A stretch of 64,000 nucleotides of DNA from an uncultured Clostridia bacterium (GCA_934476075.1 CAKSNH010000013.1:1-64000), one strand, 5' to 3'. Counted from the first letter of the stretch, positions 8,349-18,012 are shown. The notes: generated by a model not told the origin, from the sequence alone. Program-made: numbers and translations.

Positions 8349-9671
8349 CTATTTTTCGCAGAGCTTTTGCCACAGTCCCTCAGCAAGTGCTTCGGGAGGC
8401 GTGTTGCTTAATATAAATTGTTTCTGTTCGTTTCTTAAATAATCGTAAAATGCGTAAACTCTGCTGTAATATTCGGGATTTTGCTGTTCTGACAAAACCT
8501 CCGAGCTTTCCTTAACTTTTTTTAGAGTTGCATAGAGTTTTTCATAATCGGTTGTCTTGAAACGGTAGTCGCCTATTTTGTCAAACGCACCGTTTGTAAC
8601 CGGCATATAACCTGTTTGGCATACGAACTCAAGATTTCTTTTCGGTTCGGTAAGCCATTTGGCAAAAATCGCTGACGCTTCTGCTTTTTGAGTTGTTGTT
8701 TTATATGAACAAAGTCCAACTCCGGCTTGCGTAATATACGGTTTTTTGCCATTTTCCGATGGAACAGGCAGTATCTCCAAATTCATCGGCTCACTTGTCC
8801 CGTCCTCATATGTCACGGTATTGTTATAGTAAAGAATTGCGGCGGACGAGCCTATCCCTGCCACAACCTCACCTGTCATAACCTGCGTGTTAGAATAGAG
8901 GTTTGAAAGCATAATATGTCCTTTTGCAAACGAATCCGCAAATTTCATAAATGTCTGCTTAAATATCACGTTAGAAGTGTCATAAAATCCGTTGTCGGCA
9001 AAAATGTTCTCTACGCCATTTTCCGCAGCTGCAAGCTCAACGGCACGGAGCGGATAATCAAGAGCACAGAACGGTTTTCCGCCCGACCAGTCATAATATT
9101 TCGCAGCAGCGTCAAAAAAACCGTTCCAGTCGGAAAGGGATTCATATGTAACGCCCGTATCGGCTGAAAAACGTTCAAATTGACCCCCGGCGATAAATAA
9201 AAGATGCGTGGATTTGGACACAGGAAACACAGCTAACCTTCCGTCTGCCGTGCCGTCCTCCAAAAACTCGGGAACATATGAAGAAAGCTCTTTTTCGGAA
9301 AAATATTCGTTCCAGTCAATTAAATTATCCGTTCCAAGTTCCAGTGCGTTGCTTTTGTGTGCAAAGAAAAGGTCGGGCATTTCGGCGGAGCCGGGAATTT
9401 TTTTTTGTGCGTCAAGCAGCTTTTCGCCTATTTTGGAGGCGTTGGACATTGCCGTGACGTTGATGATAATGCCTTTTTCCATGCCAACTGTCTCGTTGAA
9501 TTCGTCAATAAGCCGATTCATAGGCGAATCCGCCTGTTCTCCGTAAACGTGCCACATTGTAAGCGTAACGGGTTTGTTTTTATCAAGTTCCGATTTTTTG
9601 CAGCCCGAAAAGCAACAAAGCGAAACAGCTAATATGAGTAAAAGCGAAAAAATTTTTCTTATTTGCCACAT
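8349..9671 (-). CDS. extracellular solute-binding lipoprotein, family 1 type
   Basis: A 440-residue lipoprotein with a short signal peptide and lipobox C-F-S-G-C (Cys at about residue 24), anchored outside the membrane. The mature part has features of sugar-type ABC binding proteins: T-L-T-M-W-H-V-Y-G near the N terminus and late Y-N-N-T. No permease or ATPase gene is adjacent. The downstream partner is the membrane LuxR-type regulator, so a sensory role is plausible. TCCCTCC on the plus strand gives a strong ribosome site. The ligand cannot be read from sequence. Confidence 0.83.
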   Translation of the reverse strand: MWQIRKIFSLLLILAVSLCCFSGCKKSELDKNKPVTLTMWHVYGEQADSPMNRLIDEFNETVGMEKGIIINVTAMSNASKIGEKLLDAQKKIPGSAEMPDLFFAHKSNALELGTDNLIDWNEYFSEKELSSYVPEFLEDGTADGRLAVFPVSKSTHLLFIAGGQFERFSADTGVTYESLSDWNGFFDAAAKYYDWSGGKPFCALDYPLRAVELAAAENGVENIFADNGFYDTSNVIFKQTFMKFADSFAKGHIMLSNLYSNTQVMTGEVVAGIGSSAAILYYNNTVTYEDGTSEPMNLEILPVPSENGKKPYITQAGVGLCSYKTTTQKAEASAIFAKWLTEPKRNLEFVCQTGYMPVTNGAFDKIGDYRFKTTDYEKLYATLKKVKESSEVLSEQQNPEYYSRVYAFYDYLRNEQKQFILSNTPPEALAEGLWQKLCEK

Positions 9672-10286
9672 ACAAAAATCCCTCCGTGATAAGTTTTTAT
9701 GATTTTTTATCCGTTTTCGTATTTTTTACAACGAACGTTTGCCGCTACCTGCATTTTTTAATTTGTAGGAAATTGCGTAAAACGCAATGACGAAAAATCA
9801 AAAATGCTACCTTAGTCCTCCGCCCGCAGGCGGTGCTTCTATCAGAAGCTTTTTTATACTTTTCCCCTACTTTTTCCCCTACTTTTTCAAAAAAAACTTA
9901 AATATTTTGAAATTTATCCTATACTTTTGGCAAAAAGTATGGGGACAAAAAGATATGTTTATGTATAATGTAAATATGTAAAAACAACAATTTGCAACAC
10001 CGGAAAGAGTCGTCTGCAAAAAACAAAGATAAAGGGCATCTTTTTATGTATGTGCTTTAACATATTGTAAAGTATATTATAGTTTCTTATAAAAAGACGC
10101 ATTCCTTTTTAGCAGACATACTCTATTCAAGTATATTACACTTTTGACATTTTGTCAATGGCTTGCGGATTTTGAAGTTCCCTATTTTTTGGCAGCATCC
10201 AAAACCTATATCAGGAAACAAGGATAATTTGCATACATTTGTGAAAGAAACGGGTTTATAAGCTTTTCGGAGAGGAGGCGAGGCAT
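9672..10286. other. intergenic region with repeat A and A+T-rich DNA
   Basis: Besides the repeat at 9757-9856, there is a short tandem duplication of a C4-T5 unit around 9863-9890, a dyad TTGACATTTTGTCAA at about 10144-10158, and an imperfect inverted repeat around 10038/10090. The 64-codon frame at 9787-9981 runs through the repeat and is judged spurious. No convincing promoter for the following operon was found by eye. Confidence 0.5.
9757..9856 (+). repeat. dispersed repeat family A, copy 1
   Basis: An approximately 100-bp element starting AATTTGTAGGAAATTGCG and ending in the hairpin GCTTCTATCAGAAGC plus T6. It contains three small stems: ATTGCG/CGCAAT, CCGCC/GGCGG and GCTTCT/AGAAGC. Near-identical full copies lie at 41522-41619 (inverted) and 45177-45275, with a truncated one at 24155-24180. 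Confidence 0.9.
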
Positions 10287-10670
10287 ATGATAAATGAGAA
10301 GCATAAAACGGCTGCGTACAAAATTATTCCGTCACAGGGCGGAAACCGTTACAGCTTTTTCTGCGAATTGTCAGGAATGCTTGTCTGTACCACAGGAACG
10401 TATTATGCAGACGATTCTGAGGCAGAGCTTTTGGCGGCATGGGAAGCGGAGGGCAAGAAAAATTTTAATTTATGCCATTTGTGCGGCAGATGGATTGATT
10501 CGATTGTATATAATCCGGATATGCTTATGTGCGTGAATTGTGCTCCTCTTGAGGAAGAAGTAAAGTATTGCAAGCACTGCGGTGCAAAAGCAAACAACGA
10601 AGATACAATTTGTTTTGTATGCGGCAAAAAACTATTATATGGAGGAGTTGATGACAGTGACGAGATATAG
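10287..10670 (+). CDS. double zinc-ribbon protein
   Basis: A 127-residue soluble protein. After about 70 residues without CxxC pairs, it has four such pairs (C-H-L-C, C-V-N-C, C-K-H-C, C-F-V-C), which can form two zinc ribbons. It is the first gene of the large collinear run. GGAGG lies 8-10 bases before ATG. The stop lies 20 bases inside the next gene. Its biochemical role is unknown; zinc ribbons of this kind usually bind protein or nucleic acid. Confidence 0.75.
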   Translation: MINEKHKTAAYKIIPSQGGNRYSFFCELSGMLVCTTGTYYADDSEAELLAAWEAEGKKNFNLCHLCGRWIDSIVYNPDMLMCVNCAPLEEEVKYCKHCGAKANNEDTICFVCGKKLLYGGVDDSDEI

Positions 10671-10941
10671 ACCGTTAAGAAAAGATGTTTTGGAGTATTT
10701 CGGTTTTGGTACTAAAAATATGAAAAGGCTTAAAATCTGCCGGTGCTGCGGAAATGTACAGACTGCAAAAAACAAGTTTTGCAAAGCTTGTCAGACAAAA
10801 CTGCCGGAGGAAACAGTTTTTGATATTTACAAAGCAAAGCATCGTTGTTGCACCAAATGCGAAAATGTTCTCCCTAATGATGCGGAGTATTGTCCCATTT
10901 GTGGAACAAAGCAAAACAATAAAGAAAGAGAGGCGATATGA
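10651..10941 (+). CDS. double zinc-ribbon protein
   Basis: A 96-residue protein with two ribbons: C-R-C-C ... C-K-A-C and C-T-K-C ... C-P-I-C-G. I chose ATG 10651 because GGAGG ends 5 bases before it; the frame is open further upstream, inside the preceding gene. It overlaps the preceding gene by 20 bases, and its stop overlaps the next start as ATGA, so all three are translationally coupled. It may be a cytosolic adaptor for the operon; function unknown. Confidence 0.75.
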   Translation: MTVTRYRPLRKDVLEYFGFGTKNMKRLKICRCCGNVQTAKNKFCKACQTKLPEETVFDIYKAKHRCCTKCENVLPNDAEYCPICGTKQNNKEREAI

Positions 10942-13900
10942 ATATGAAGAAGTTTTTATCACTGTGTATGGTATTTATTATGTTGATGACGTTTTTGCCG
11001 TTTACGGCATTTGCGGACTATTCCGACGGTCAGAACTGCGGAAGCTGCGGGCACTACCACTGGGACAGCTATTGCTGCGGAAACTGCGGCCGCTGTACGG
11101 AGGATTGCAGAAGCGACTGTTTTGAAATCACTCATTGCCAAAGCTGCGGAGAATGTTTTGCCGATATGAGCGAAAACGAATACTGCACCGAATGCTGGAA
11201 TTGTATAGAATGCGGCGAAAACGAGCACTGCAAATATTGCGGAGAGTGCGGCAGGGATATTTGCAGCGACTGTCATATCTGCGAAGACTGCCGACAGACG
11301 AACGGCGCTATCTGCCAGTACTGCGATGCCTGTCTGACTTGTCTTTACGGCGAGGGAGAACTTGATGAGGAGGATATGTGCAAGACCTGTCGTGCAACTC
11401 TTGCCTGCTGTCTGTCTATCGTTTGCCAGGAATGTCTGTCCTCCTGCAATCAATGTAAATCCATAGACGAATTCTGCACAAGTTGCGAAAGGTGCGTAGA
11501 CTGTGTCACGGATAATATCATCTGCATGGAATGTGGCAAGTGTAAGGACTGCTGGGGGGGAGACCACTGTACGGAATGTAACAGCTGTGAATATGAATAC
11601 CACGGTGCCTGCGAAATGTGCGATAATTGCGCCGAAAAAGACGACAGAATCTGCGAAAGCTGCGGCAGCTGCGGTTTTTGCAGCGACTGGGAGCCAAGCG
11701 CTATTTGCCCCAACTGCAACGCTTGTCCGGAAGAATATGACAGACGCTGCGAGGACGGGGAACACTGCAATCTTTGCTGGGAGTGGATTTGTGAAAACTG
11801 TAATCAGTGCAGCCACGAAGGCAACATACTGTGTTCGGATTGCGGAGATTACTGCAGCTCGTGTGAAAATTTCTGCTACGACTGTGAGAAATGCGAGGAA
11901 TGTTGCCGTAATACCAGCGAAGAAAACGGCTGCTATCACGGTATATGCGTGGAAAGCAGTGACTGGGACGATTATTCTCACCGCTGTCAATCCTGCGGAA
12001 ATTGCTTTGAGGAAGATGAGATGTGCGACGATTGCAGTCTTTGCGCAGAGTGCTGTCTTAACGAAAGCCAAGGGAATGGCTGTGAGCACGGCATATGCGT
12101 TGAAAGTGCAGACTGGGATGCAGAGGGTCACCGTTGCAGCAGCTGCGGTGAATGTTTTGAAGAAAACGAATTCTGCCCCGACTGCGGATACTGTCTGGAT
12201 TGCTGTTTGAACAATGCCGACTTTGCCGGATGCGTCCACGGTGTCTGCATTGAGAGTAATGAATGGCTAAATCATTTTTGCGACCTGCATGATGGCTGTG
12301 TGGAGGTTTTGTGTGACACCTGCGGCGGCTGTGCCGGCTGCTGCGATAAAATGCGTGCACAGGAAAATTGTACGCACACGCACGTTTGCCCGGGCTCATC
12401 GGGCTGGAGCAAGCATTTCTGCAAAACGTGCAATAAGTGCTTTGCACCTGACGAGATGTGCCAATACTGCGGCAAGTGCCTTGTCTGCTGCAAGTCGGCA
12501 ACGCCTTGCTCCTGCGGCAATGATATATGTCCGAGCGACCCGAAATGGCTCGACCATTATTGCACATCGCACGAAACCTGTTTCTCGAAATGTGCTCACG
12601 GTGCACATACGCATACGCCGGGAAGCACCTATGTGCAGGAGGACGCCAACAGGCATTATCAGACCTGTACCATTTGCGGTATAGCGATGAACCGAAACAG
12701 ACACAGATTAGGAGAAGGGGTTCGTGAAAACTTTTCCGAAGTTTTTGGAAAGCCTACCGCAATCATGCGTTTTACCTGCCTTGACTGCGGATACTCTGAG
12801 AGAAAGATGAGCTCGGTTTCGTCTGCCTGCGTAAACGGAACGTGCGAAGGCAGTGAAGTACTGGCTTATGACACAACGCATCATTGGAGGCAATGCAGCC
12901 TTTGCGGTGACGTAAAAGTCAGCACAAAAACAACGCACGATTTCTCGAAGAACCCCTATGCCTGCGGCGCTTTGAACTGTTATTATAAGAAAATTACCGC
13001 ACCGGCAATAGATACGGTCGGAGGCAAAGAACTTGAATGGGACTATGTTACCTATGTTGACGGCAAAGAAAAATATTACGCTGCGGACGAATTTACGGCG
13101 ATATTCGGTGAAAAACTGGTAATTCCGTATACGCTGTTAAGCGGCGAAAACGTAAAAATGTCGATTATCGACCCCGAAACGGGGATAAAGATAAATCCAC
13201 AACAGAGCACGCCATTTTGGAATATGTATGCCCAGCAACTGGTAACCTATACCAAAGACAGCGTTGTTTTGGATTTACAGGAGCCGCAGTGCCAACGTCT
13301 GTTTAAACACTTGTACGGTCAGTGCGGCAGATATGAATTTATCCTGCGTGCACATAACGAGCTTGGAGATTATGAGGCATACTACAACAGCAACGTGCGG
13401 TTCTTTATCAACCTGCCGCACGAAACGGATGAGTGGCAGATGAATGAAACGCAACACTGGAAGATTTGCTCCAATTCTGATTGCCCCGACGGCGGCAAGC
13501 GTGTGAATATCGGTGCACATGACTGGCGCCACGGCGATTCCTGCGTTGCTTGCGGAAAAATCCGTCCCGTGCGTATCACCTGGCAGACAACCGACCCGAA
13601 GCCGACTTACCGTCACGGACGTGATGACGAAAACTTCGTTAAACTCTCAGTCAAGGCACGAGGCAATAATCTTACTTATCAGTGGTACGGTGCTTATTAC
13701 GATTCTAACGGAGATGTTAAGATATTTAATATCAGTGACATAACGGACGACCCCGTAAACGGTCATGCGGGAACAAAAACCGATACGCTGACCGTTGGAC
13801 TGTATGACGCAATGTGCGGCGAGGTTTTGCAATATGAGGATGAATTTATGTATGTCTGCGTTGTTACCGGCGACGGCGGTACTGTGCAGTCCAAGCCGAT

Positions 13901-14891
13901 TCGCATTACTCCTCAGCACGACACCTCGTCTTACGAATACAGAAATAATTCGATATATACAAACAATCAGACAGACCAACATATGGTAATATGCAAAAAC
14001 TGCCACGAAGAATTTTATATGAAGCCGCACACACCTGGGTATTGGAAAACCACCAAGGAACCTACGGTTGACGATGAGGGCGAGCAGACCTATTACTGTG
14101 CTGACTGTGGCTTAACCAGGCAAAAACAGAAAATTCCCAAACTTGCCGCACCGCATACGCACAACTTCACTGTGGTGGCACATGACGGCATTGCACACTG
14201 GAATACCTGCTCCGATGAAGCTTGCGGACGCTCCGATAACTCCTATGTTCGCCATACATACAGCGACTGGGTGACCGTTACGGCACCAACAATATCTGCG
14301 TCCGGTATTAAGAAACGCATCTGCACGCAAGCCGGCTGCTGGAACGAACAAACCGCACCGATAGCACCGCTGACTCACACCTGCTCCTTTGTCAACAGCT
14401 CATATGTGTATGACGAAACAAGTCACTGGCTGGAATGTGAGAGTTCGGACTGTTCCGAAAAGCTCCGCGTGATACCGCACCGTTATAATCAGATGGTATT
14501 TCCTAAGAAACCTACTCTGACAGAGGAAGGAATCGGTCATCATAGCTGTGCCGTATGCCTTTACGAAGAGGACGTAACGCTTCAGAAGATTACCGAAGAA
14601 CCCGTCTTGCAGCTGTTTGAAAAAAACGGTGAATATTGCATACACGCTTCCAACGGCGGAATTTCTGCCTATGTTTGGATAGCAAGCTATAAAAACGGGC
14701 AGATGATTGATGTGAAAAGAGAAGTTATCCGCCAAATAGATATGCCGGTACTTGACGCTTCTGTCGACACCCTTGAACTGAATATTTTGGAGGCGGATGA
14801 GATTAGGGCGTTTATGTTCAGCTATGATAAGCAGATAAAGCCTCTTTTGCCTGCGGCAAGACTGAAAATAACAATTACAGAGGACATTTGA
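10938..14891 (+). CDS. giant secreted cysteine-rich protein
   Basis: A 1,317-residue protein with a clear Sec signal peptide ending near A-F-A-D (residue 27). By hand count, about 115 cysteines fall between residues 34 and 552, mostly as CxxC pairs spaced 5-15 apart. Five tandem units of about 48 residues occupy roughly 320-550, each with the pattern C-x-H-G-x-C, a Trp, C-x-x-C-x-x-C-F and C-x-x-C-x-x-C-C. The C-terminal 750 residues hold at least four H-W-x-x-C-x-x-x-C modules ending in His, seen in clostridial surface proteins, and Ig-like stretches. No sortase signal or SLH domain is seen. It may bind metals or form many disulfides outside the cell. Base composition is richer in G+C than its flanks. 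Confidence 0.85.
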   Translation: MNMKKFLSLCMVFIMLMTFLPFTAFADYSDGQNCGSCGHYHWDSYCCGNCGRCTEDCRSDCFEITHCQSCGECFADMSENEYCTECWNCIECGENEHCKYCGECGRDICSDCHICEDCRQTNGAICQYCDACLTCLYGEGELDEEDMCKTCRATLACCLSIVCQECLSSCNQCKSIDEFCTSCERCVDCVTDNIICMECGKCKDCWGGDHCTECNSCEYEYHGACEMCDNCAEKDDRICESCGSCGFCSDWEPSAICPNCNACPEEYDRRCEDGEHCNLCWEWICENCNQCSHEGNILCSDCGDYCSSCENFCYDCEKCEECCRNTSEENGCYHGICVESSDWDDYSHRCQSCGNCFEEDEMCDDCSLCAECCLNESQGNGCEHGICVESADWDAEGHRCSSCGECFEENEFCPDCGYCLDCCLNNADFAGCVHGVCIESNEWLNHFCDLHDGCVEVLCDTCGGCAGCCDKMRAQENCTHTHVCPGSSGWSKHFCKTCNKCFAPDEMCQYCGKCLVCCKSATPCSCGNDICPSDPKWLDHYCTSHETCFSKCAHGAHTHTPGSTYVQEDANRHYQTCTICGIAMNRNRHRLGEGVRENFSEVFGKPTAIMRFTCLDCGYSERKMSSVSSACVNGTCEGSEVLAYDTTHHWRQCSLCGDVKVSTKTTHDFSKNPYACGALNCYYKKITAPAIDTVGGKELEWDYVTYVDGKEKYYAADEFTAIFGEKLVIPYTLLSGENVKMSIIDPETGIKINPQQSTPFWNMYAQQLVTYTKDSVVLDLQEPQCQRLFKHLYGQCGRYEFILRAHNELGDYEAYYNSNVRFFINLPHETDEWQMNETQHWKICSNSDCPDGGKRVNIGAHDWRHGDSCVACGKIRPVRITWQTTDPKPTYRHGRDDENFVKLSVKARGNNLTYQWYGAYYDSNGDVKIFNISDITDDPVNGHAGTKTDTLTVGLYDAMCGEVLQYEDEFMYVCVVTGDGGTVQSKPIRITPQHDTSSYEYRNNSIYTNNQTDQHMVICKNCHEEFYMKPHTPGYWKTTKEPTVDDEGEQTYYCADCGLTRQKQKIPKLAAPHTHNFTVVAHDGIAHWNTCSDEACGRSDNSYVRHTYSDWVTVTAPTISASGIKKRICTQAGCWNEQTAPIAPLTHTCSFVNSSYVYDETSHWLECESSDCSEKLRVIPHRYNQMVFPKKPTLTEEGIGHHSCAVCLYEEDVTLQKITEEPVLQLFEKNGEYCIHASNGGISAYVWIASYKNGQMIDVKREVIRQIDMPVLDASVDTLELNILEADEIRAFMFSYDKQIKPLLPAARLKITITEDI

Positions 14892-14938
14892 AAAATCTTA
14901 CGGTATGCGGCAAGCTATACAAAAACCATTCTTAATGA

Positions 14939-15230
14939 GCAGGACATAAGGTTGAGAAGGGTTATTGTATCGGCGGTGTAATAATGTTTGACGGGTGTTG
15001 GGATATAAATATTGATAAATGCTGCCTGTACGGCTGCAACGGTGTAAGCGTAACAAACTCGGCAATTAAAAATAACAGCAGCTCGGAGAATTCGTATTTT
15101 ATAAGCACTTACGATTGCTCGGATATTGAATTTTCCGGCTGTGACTTTTCAAATAATTCTTATTATAATTTCTTGCAGCGTCGATGCTGTAAAATTTATC
15201 GGATGCAAATGATGATAAGCATATTAAGGG
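14939..15230 (+). pseudogene. remnant of a right-handed beta-helix protein
   Basis: One frame reads G-C-W-D-I-N-I-D-K-C-C-L-Y-G-C and later D-C-S-D-I-E-F-S-G-C-D-F-S-N-N, the repeated D-I-x-I-x-x-C pattern of parallel beta-helix (NosD/DUF1565-like) proteins. The continuation S-V-D-A-V-K-F-I-G-C is in a different frame, so at least one frameshift is present. There is no signal peptide or start region. It fills the gap between the giant protein and the next gene. Confidence 0.55.
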
Positions 15231-15239
15231 AGTGAAATT

Positions 15240-16319
15240 ATGGAAACAGTACAAAACTATAAGTGTCCTTGCTGCGGTGCTTCGCTGATTTTTCGGAATG
15301 AGGCGCTGCACTGCGATTCTTGTGGAAATGATTTTGAACTTGACGCCATGCAGCAAATTGACGATGCCGGAGCACAAATGCAGGGTGAATCAAAATATGA
15401 CTGGGAGCATTACGAACCGAGAAGTTATGAAGCAGACGGAGAGATTGAACTCGCAAGCTATACCTGTCCCTCCTGTGGTGCGGAAATAACCGGTGACGAT
15501 ACAATGGGGTCAACCGTTTGTCCATACTGTGGCGATGCAGCGGTGATTAAGGGACAGTTTGAAGGTGCTCTCCGACCTGACTATATTATTCCGTTTAAGA
15601 CAGATAAGAAGGCGGCAATGGAGGCATTTGAGGCAGATTTCAAAAATGCACCGTTCCTACCGGATGAATTTAAGGTTAAAAAGAAAATAGAAGAAATGGT
15701 GGGTGTTTATGTGCCGTTTTGGATGTTTGACTGCGATTGCAGTGCGGCAATAACTTACGGTGCACAAATAGTTGCAAGTTGGAGTGATTCCAATTATCAT
15801 TATACCAAAACAGATTATTACAGACTTTTCAGAAGCGGCAGTGTGGGTTTTGCCAACATTCCTGTTGACGGCTCAAAAAAAGCGGATGACGCATATATGG
15901 AGGCGGTAGAACCTTTTTGTTATGATGATGCAGTGGAGTTTAACGGTGCATATCTTTCGGGGTATATGGCGGATAAATATGATGTTTCGGTAGAGGAAAG
16001 CATAGAGCGAGCGAACGAACGTGTAAAAAATTCAACGGTTTCGGTATTTAAGGAAACGACGAGCGGTTACACTGCGGTGATTCCCGAAAGTACAAAAATC
16101 AGTTTTTCAGACGGTAAAATAAGGTATTCCCTGCTCCCGGTTTGGATGCTCAATATTAAATATATGAACAATACATATAAGTTTGCTATCAACGGACAGA
16201 CCGGTAAGGTTGTCGGTGAATACCCTATTGATAACAGAAAAAAATGGAGATATTTTGCGAAAATTGCCGGCTTTGCTTATATAGCAGCGGCAGTTATAGC
16301 ATATTTCTTGCTGCATTAG
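15240..16319 (+). CDS. TFIIB-type zinc-ribbon membrane protein, YdjG-like
   Basis: A 359-residue protein. Two zinc ribbons occupy the first 100 residues (C-P-C-C-G ... C-D-S-C-G and C-P-S-C-G ... C-P-Y-C-G). A mixed globular region with V-P-F-W-M-F-D follows, then one C-terminal TM helix (A-Y-I-A-A-A-V-I-A-Y-F). This is the architecture of Bacillus YdjG, a membrane partner of PspA encoded with ydjH and ydjI; here the next genes include both counterparts. The ribbons should face the cytoplasm. GGGAG precedes ATG 15240. Confidence 0.78.
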   Translation: METVQNYKCPCCGASLIFRNEALHCDSCGNDFELDAMQQIDDAGAQMQGESKYDWEHYEPRSYEADGEIELASYTCPSCGAEITGDDTMGSTVCPYCGDAAVIKGQFEGALRPDYIIPFKTDKKAAMEAFEADFKNAPFLPDEFKVKKKIEEMVGVYVPFWMFDCDCSAAITYGAQIVASWSDSNYHYTKTDYYRLFRSGSVGFANIPVDGSKKADDAYMEAVEPFCYDDAVEFNGAYLSGYMADKYDVSVEESIERANERVKNSTVSVFKETTSGYTAVIPESTKISFSDGKIRYSLLPVWMLNIKYMNNTYKFAINGQTGKVVGEYPIDNRKKWRYFAKIAGFAYIAAAVIAYFLLH

Positions 16320-16330
16320 GAGGGAGCAAA

Positions 16331-17107
16331 ATGAAAAGAATTGTTACAATCATGATTGGCTTTCTCTGCTTTGTATTGACAATTACCGTATATGCGGATT
16401 TTAACAAACCTACGATTACGGATTCGGTCGGATACCTGACAGAGGAACAGAATAAAGAACTGTCGGCAAGGCTTGATAAAATTCGTGAACAATATAGTTT
16501 TGACATCGCATTTGTTTCAGAGGATAGATTATCTGCCTATGACGCACAAACGTCAGCAGACGACATTTACGATTATAATGGCTACGGCTACGGTGAAAAT
16601 TATGACGGAATACTTTTTTATATAGCAGATTCCGAAAGAGAATATCATTTTACCGTCTGCGGCAGCGGTGAAACGATATTTAACGAAAACGGTCTTGCCT
16701 ATCTGGAAAAAAATATTGTTCCGTATTTGAAGAAAGACAATTATTATGCTGCGGTCAAATCATACGCCAATCATACGGAAGAACTTTTGGAGATGGCAGC
16801 AGATGGCAAGCCATTCAACAAAACTCAGCACAGCATGAAGTATATCCTGTGTGTGGTTGCCGGGGGGCTTCTTCTTCCCCTTATTCTTGCATATTTTATG
16901 ATGCACAAAAAGCTCTGTGCAATGAAAACGGCGGTCAAAGAGGATTATGCCGGCAATTATATGAAACCGAACAGTATGAATCTTGACTTTTCAAGGGATA
17001 TATTCCTTTACAGCACCGTGACAAAAACGGAAAAACCGAAATCGGATTCCGGAAGCCATACATCGTCTTCCGGCAGAAGTCACGGCGGAAGAGGCGGAAG
17101 TTTTTAA
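16331..17107 (+). CDS. TPM-domain membrane protein, YdjH-like
   Basis: A 259-residue protein with an N-terminal signal segment, an extracytoplasmic TPM domain (about 30-160; E-E-Q-N-K-E-L, G-Y-G-E-N-Y-D-G-I-L-F, a C-G-S-G-E loop), one TM helix near 175-195, and a cytoplasmic tail ending in G-R-S-H-G-G-R-G-G-S-F. The D-x-F-L-Y-S and Ser/Gly-rich end match YdjH-type proteins of the PspA-associated operon. AGGAGGGAG lies just before ATG 16331; the frame extends to 16244 but overlaps the preceding gene. It probably forms a membrane complex with the neighbouring ribbon and SPFH proteins. Confidence 0.8.
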   Translation: MKRIVTIMIGFLCFVLTITVYADFNKPTITDSVGYLTEEQNKELSARLDKIREQYSFDIAFVSEDRLSAYDAQTSADDIYDYNGYGYGENYDGILFYIADSEREYHFTVCGSGETIFNENGLAYLEKNIVPYLKKDNYYAAVKSYANHTEELLEMAADGKPFNKTQHSMKYILCVVAGGLLLPLILAYFMMHKKLCAMKTAVKEDYAGNYMKPNSMNLDFSRDIFLYSTVTKTEKPKSDSGSHTSSSGRSHGGRGGSF

Positions 17108-17133
17108 TAAAAAAATTTAAGGAGGAAAAAAAT

Positions 17134-18012
17134 ATGGGACTTGGTGATTTTTTCAAGAACATTTTCGGCAAAAAGAATTGTGCATTATGCGGAAAGGAAT
17201 GCGGTATGATGCATCGTTCAAAAATCAAGAACAAGGAATTTTTATGTGACGATTGCGGAAATCTATGTTCAAAGTACATTAGGCTGAGCGAGCTGACATT
17301 GGACGAAGTTAAGGGACATATAGAATATATGAAACGGCAGAACAGACTTTTTGAGGAGGTCTATTCCAAAGAAGGAAACAAGGACACATACCCTTCGTCG
17401 CTCAAGGAAATGGGTATTGAATTTTGCGATGATTTGGGGATGTTTCGGATTAAACACAGAAACAACACGGGCAGAGGCAAAATGAACGAGCTTTTCCGCT
17501 ACGACCAGGTGGCAGGCTATGAGGAATACATAGATGAAACACCGTCAACCGAGCCGGGGAAAAAACCTGAATTTAAGGAATGCGGATTAAAAATCAAGCT
17601 TTTGGGCGGAAATATGAGCAAGGTGAATACAGACAACAAAAAAGGTCTTCGTCCTCATCCGTATATCAAGCAAGAACTTAAAATCTGTTTCAGCAAAAAC
17701 AATCGTTCGGACGCACAGTATGCACATAATGCAAAATGCAAGTTTGATTATATTTTCGGTGTTCATGATGATGAAAGAGGTTTGTTCGGCTTTGGCAGAA
17801 GTAATGCAGAAAAAAGAGAGGATGCGGCAGCGATTGGAATGGCGGCGGCATTCGGAACGGCTTTTAAGGCTGCAACAAAAGGAGAGGAAGCCATAACGGA
17901 GGCGGACAAAGAAAAATTGAAGGAAGGCATAAATGCTATGAATGACGCAGCGACCGGCGGTATGGCGGTTTACACAAGACGTGCGGACGATGCGGAAGCC
18001 AAAATAAAGTAA
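17134..18012 (+). CDS. DUF4428-type zinc-finger protein
   Basis: A 292-residue cytosolic protein. Residues about 14-48 form a treble-clef-like finger (C-A-L-C-G-K-E-C-G ... C-D-D-C-G) of the DUF4428 type, which resembles HNH-adjacent knuckles. The middle is beta-rich and the C terminus is an Ala-rich helix followed by acidic residues. A GGAGG lies 10 bases before ATG. Homologues with this finger often accompany SPFH or TPM genes in Firmicutes. No catalytic motif is visible. Confidence 0.7.
   Translation: MGLGDFFKNIFGKKNCALCGKECGMMHRSKIKNKEFLCDDCGNLCSKYIRLSELTLDEVKGHIEYMKRQNRLFEEVYSKEGNKDTYPSSLKEMGIEFCDDLGMFRIKHRNNTGRGKMNELFRYDQVAGYEEYIDETPSTEPGKKPEFKECGLKIKLLGGNMSKVNTDNKKGLRPHPYIKQELKICFSKNNRSDAQYAHNAKCKFDYIFGVHDDERGLFGFGRSNAEKREDAAAIGMAAAFGTAFKAATKGEEAITEADKEKLKEGINAMNDAATGGMAVYTRRADDAEAKIK

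Noticed and set aside
9757..9856. Group IIC intron at a terminator
   Set aside because: Insertion after terminators fits, but the element is only 100 bp, has no GTGYG start, no domain V and no reverse transcriptase.
9787..9981. 64-codon frame inside repeat A
   Set aside because: It is carried by the repeat and has no ribosome site; the other copies do not keep it open.
10959..12239. 426-codon minus-strand frame opposite the Cys-rich gene
   Set aside because: It is a shadow of Cys/Gly codons read in reverse; no ribosome site, and low-complexity Ala/Val/Thr composition.
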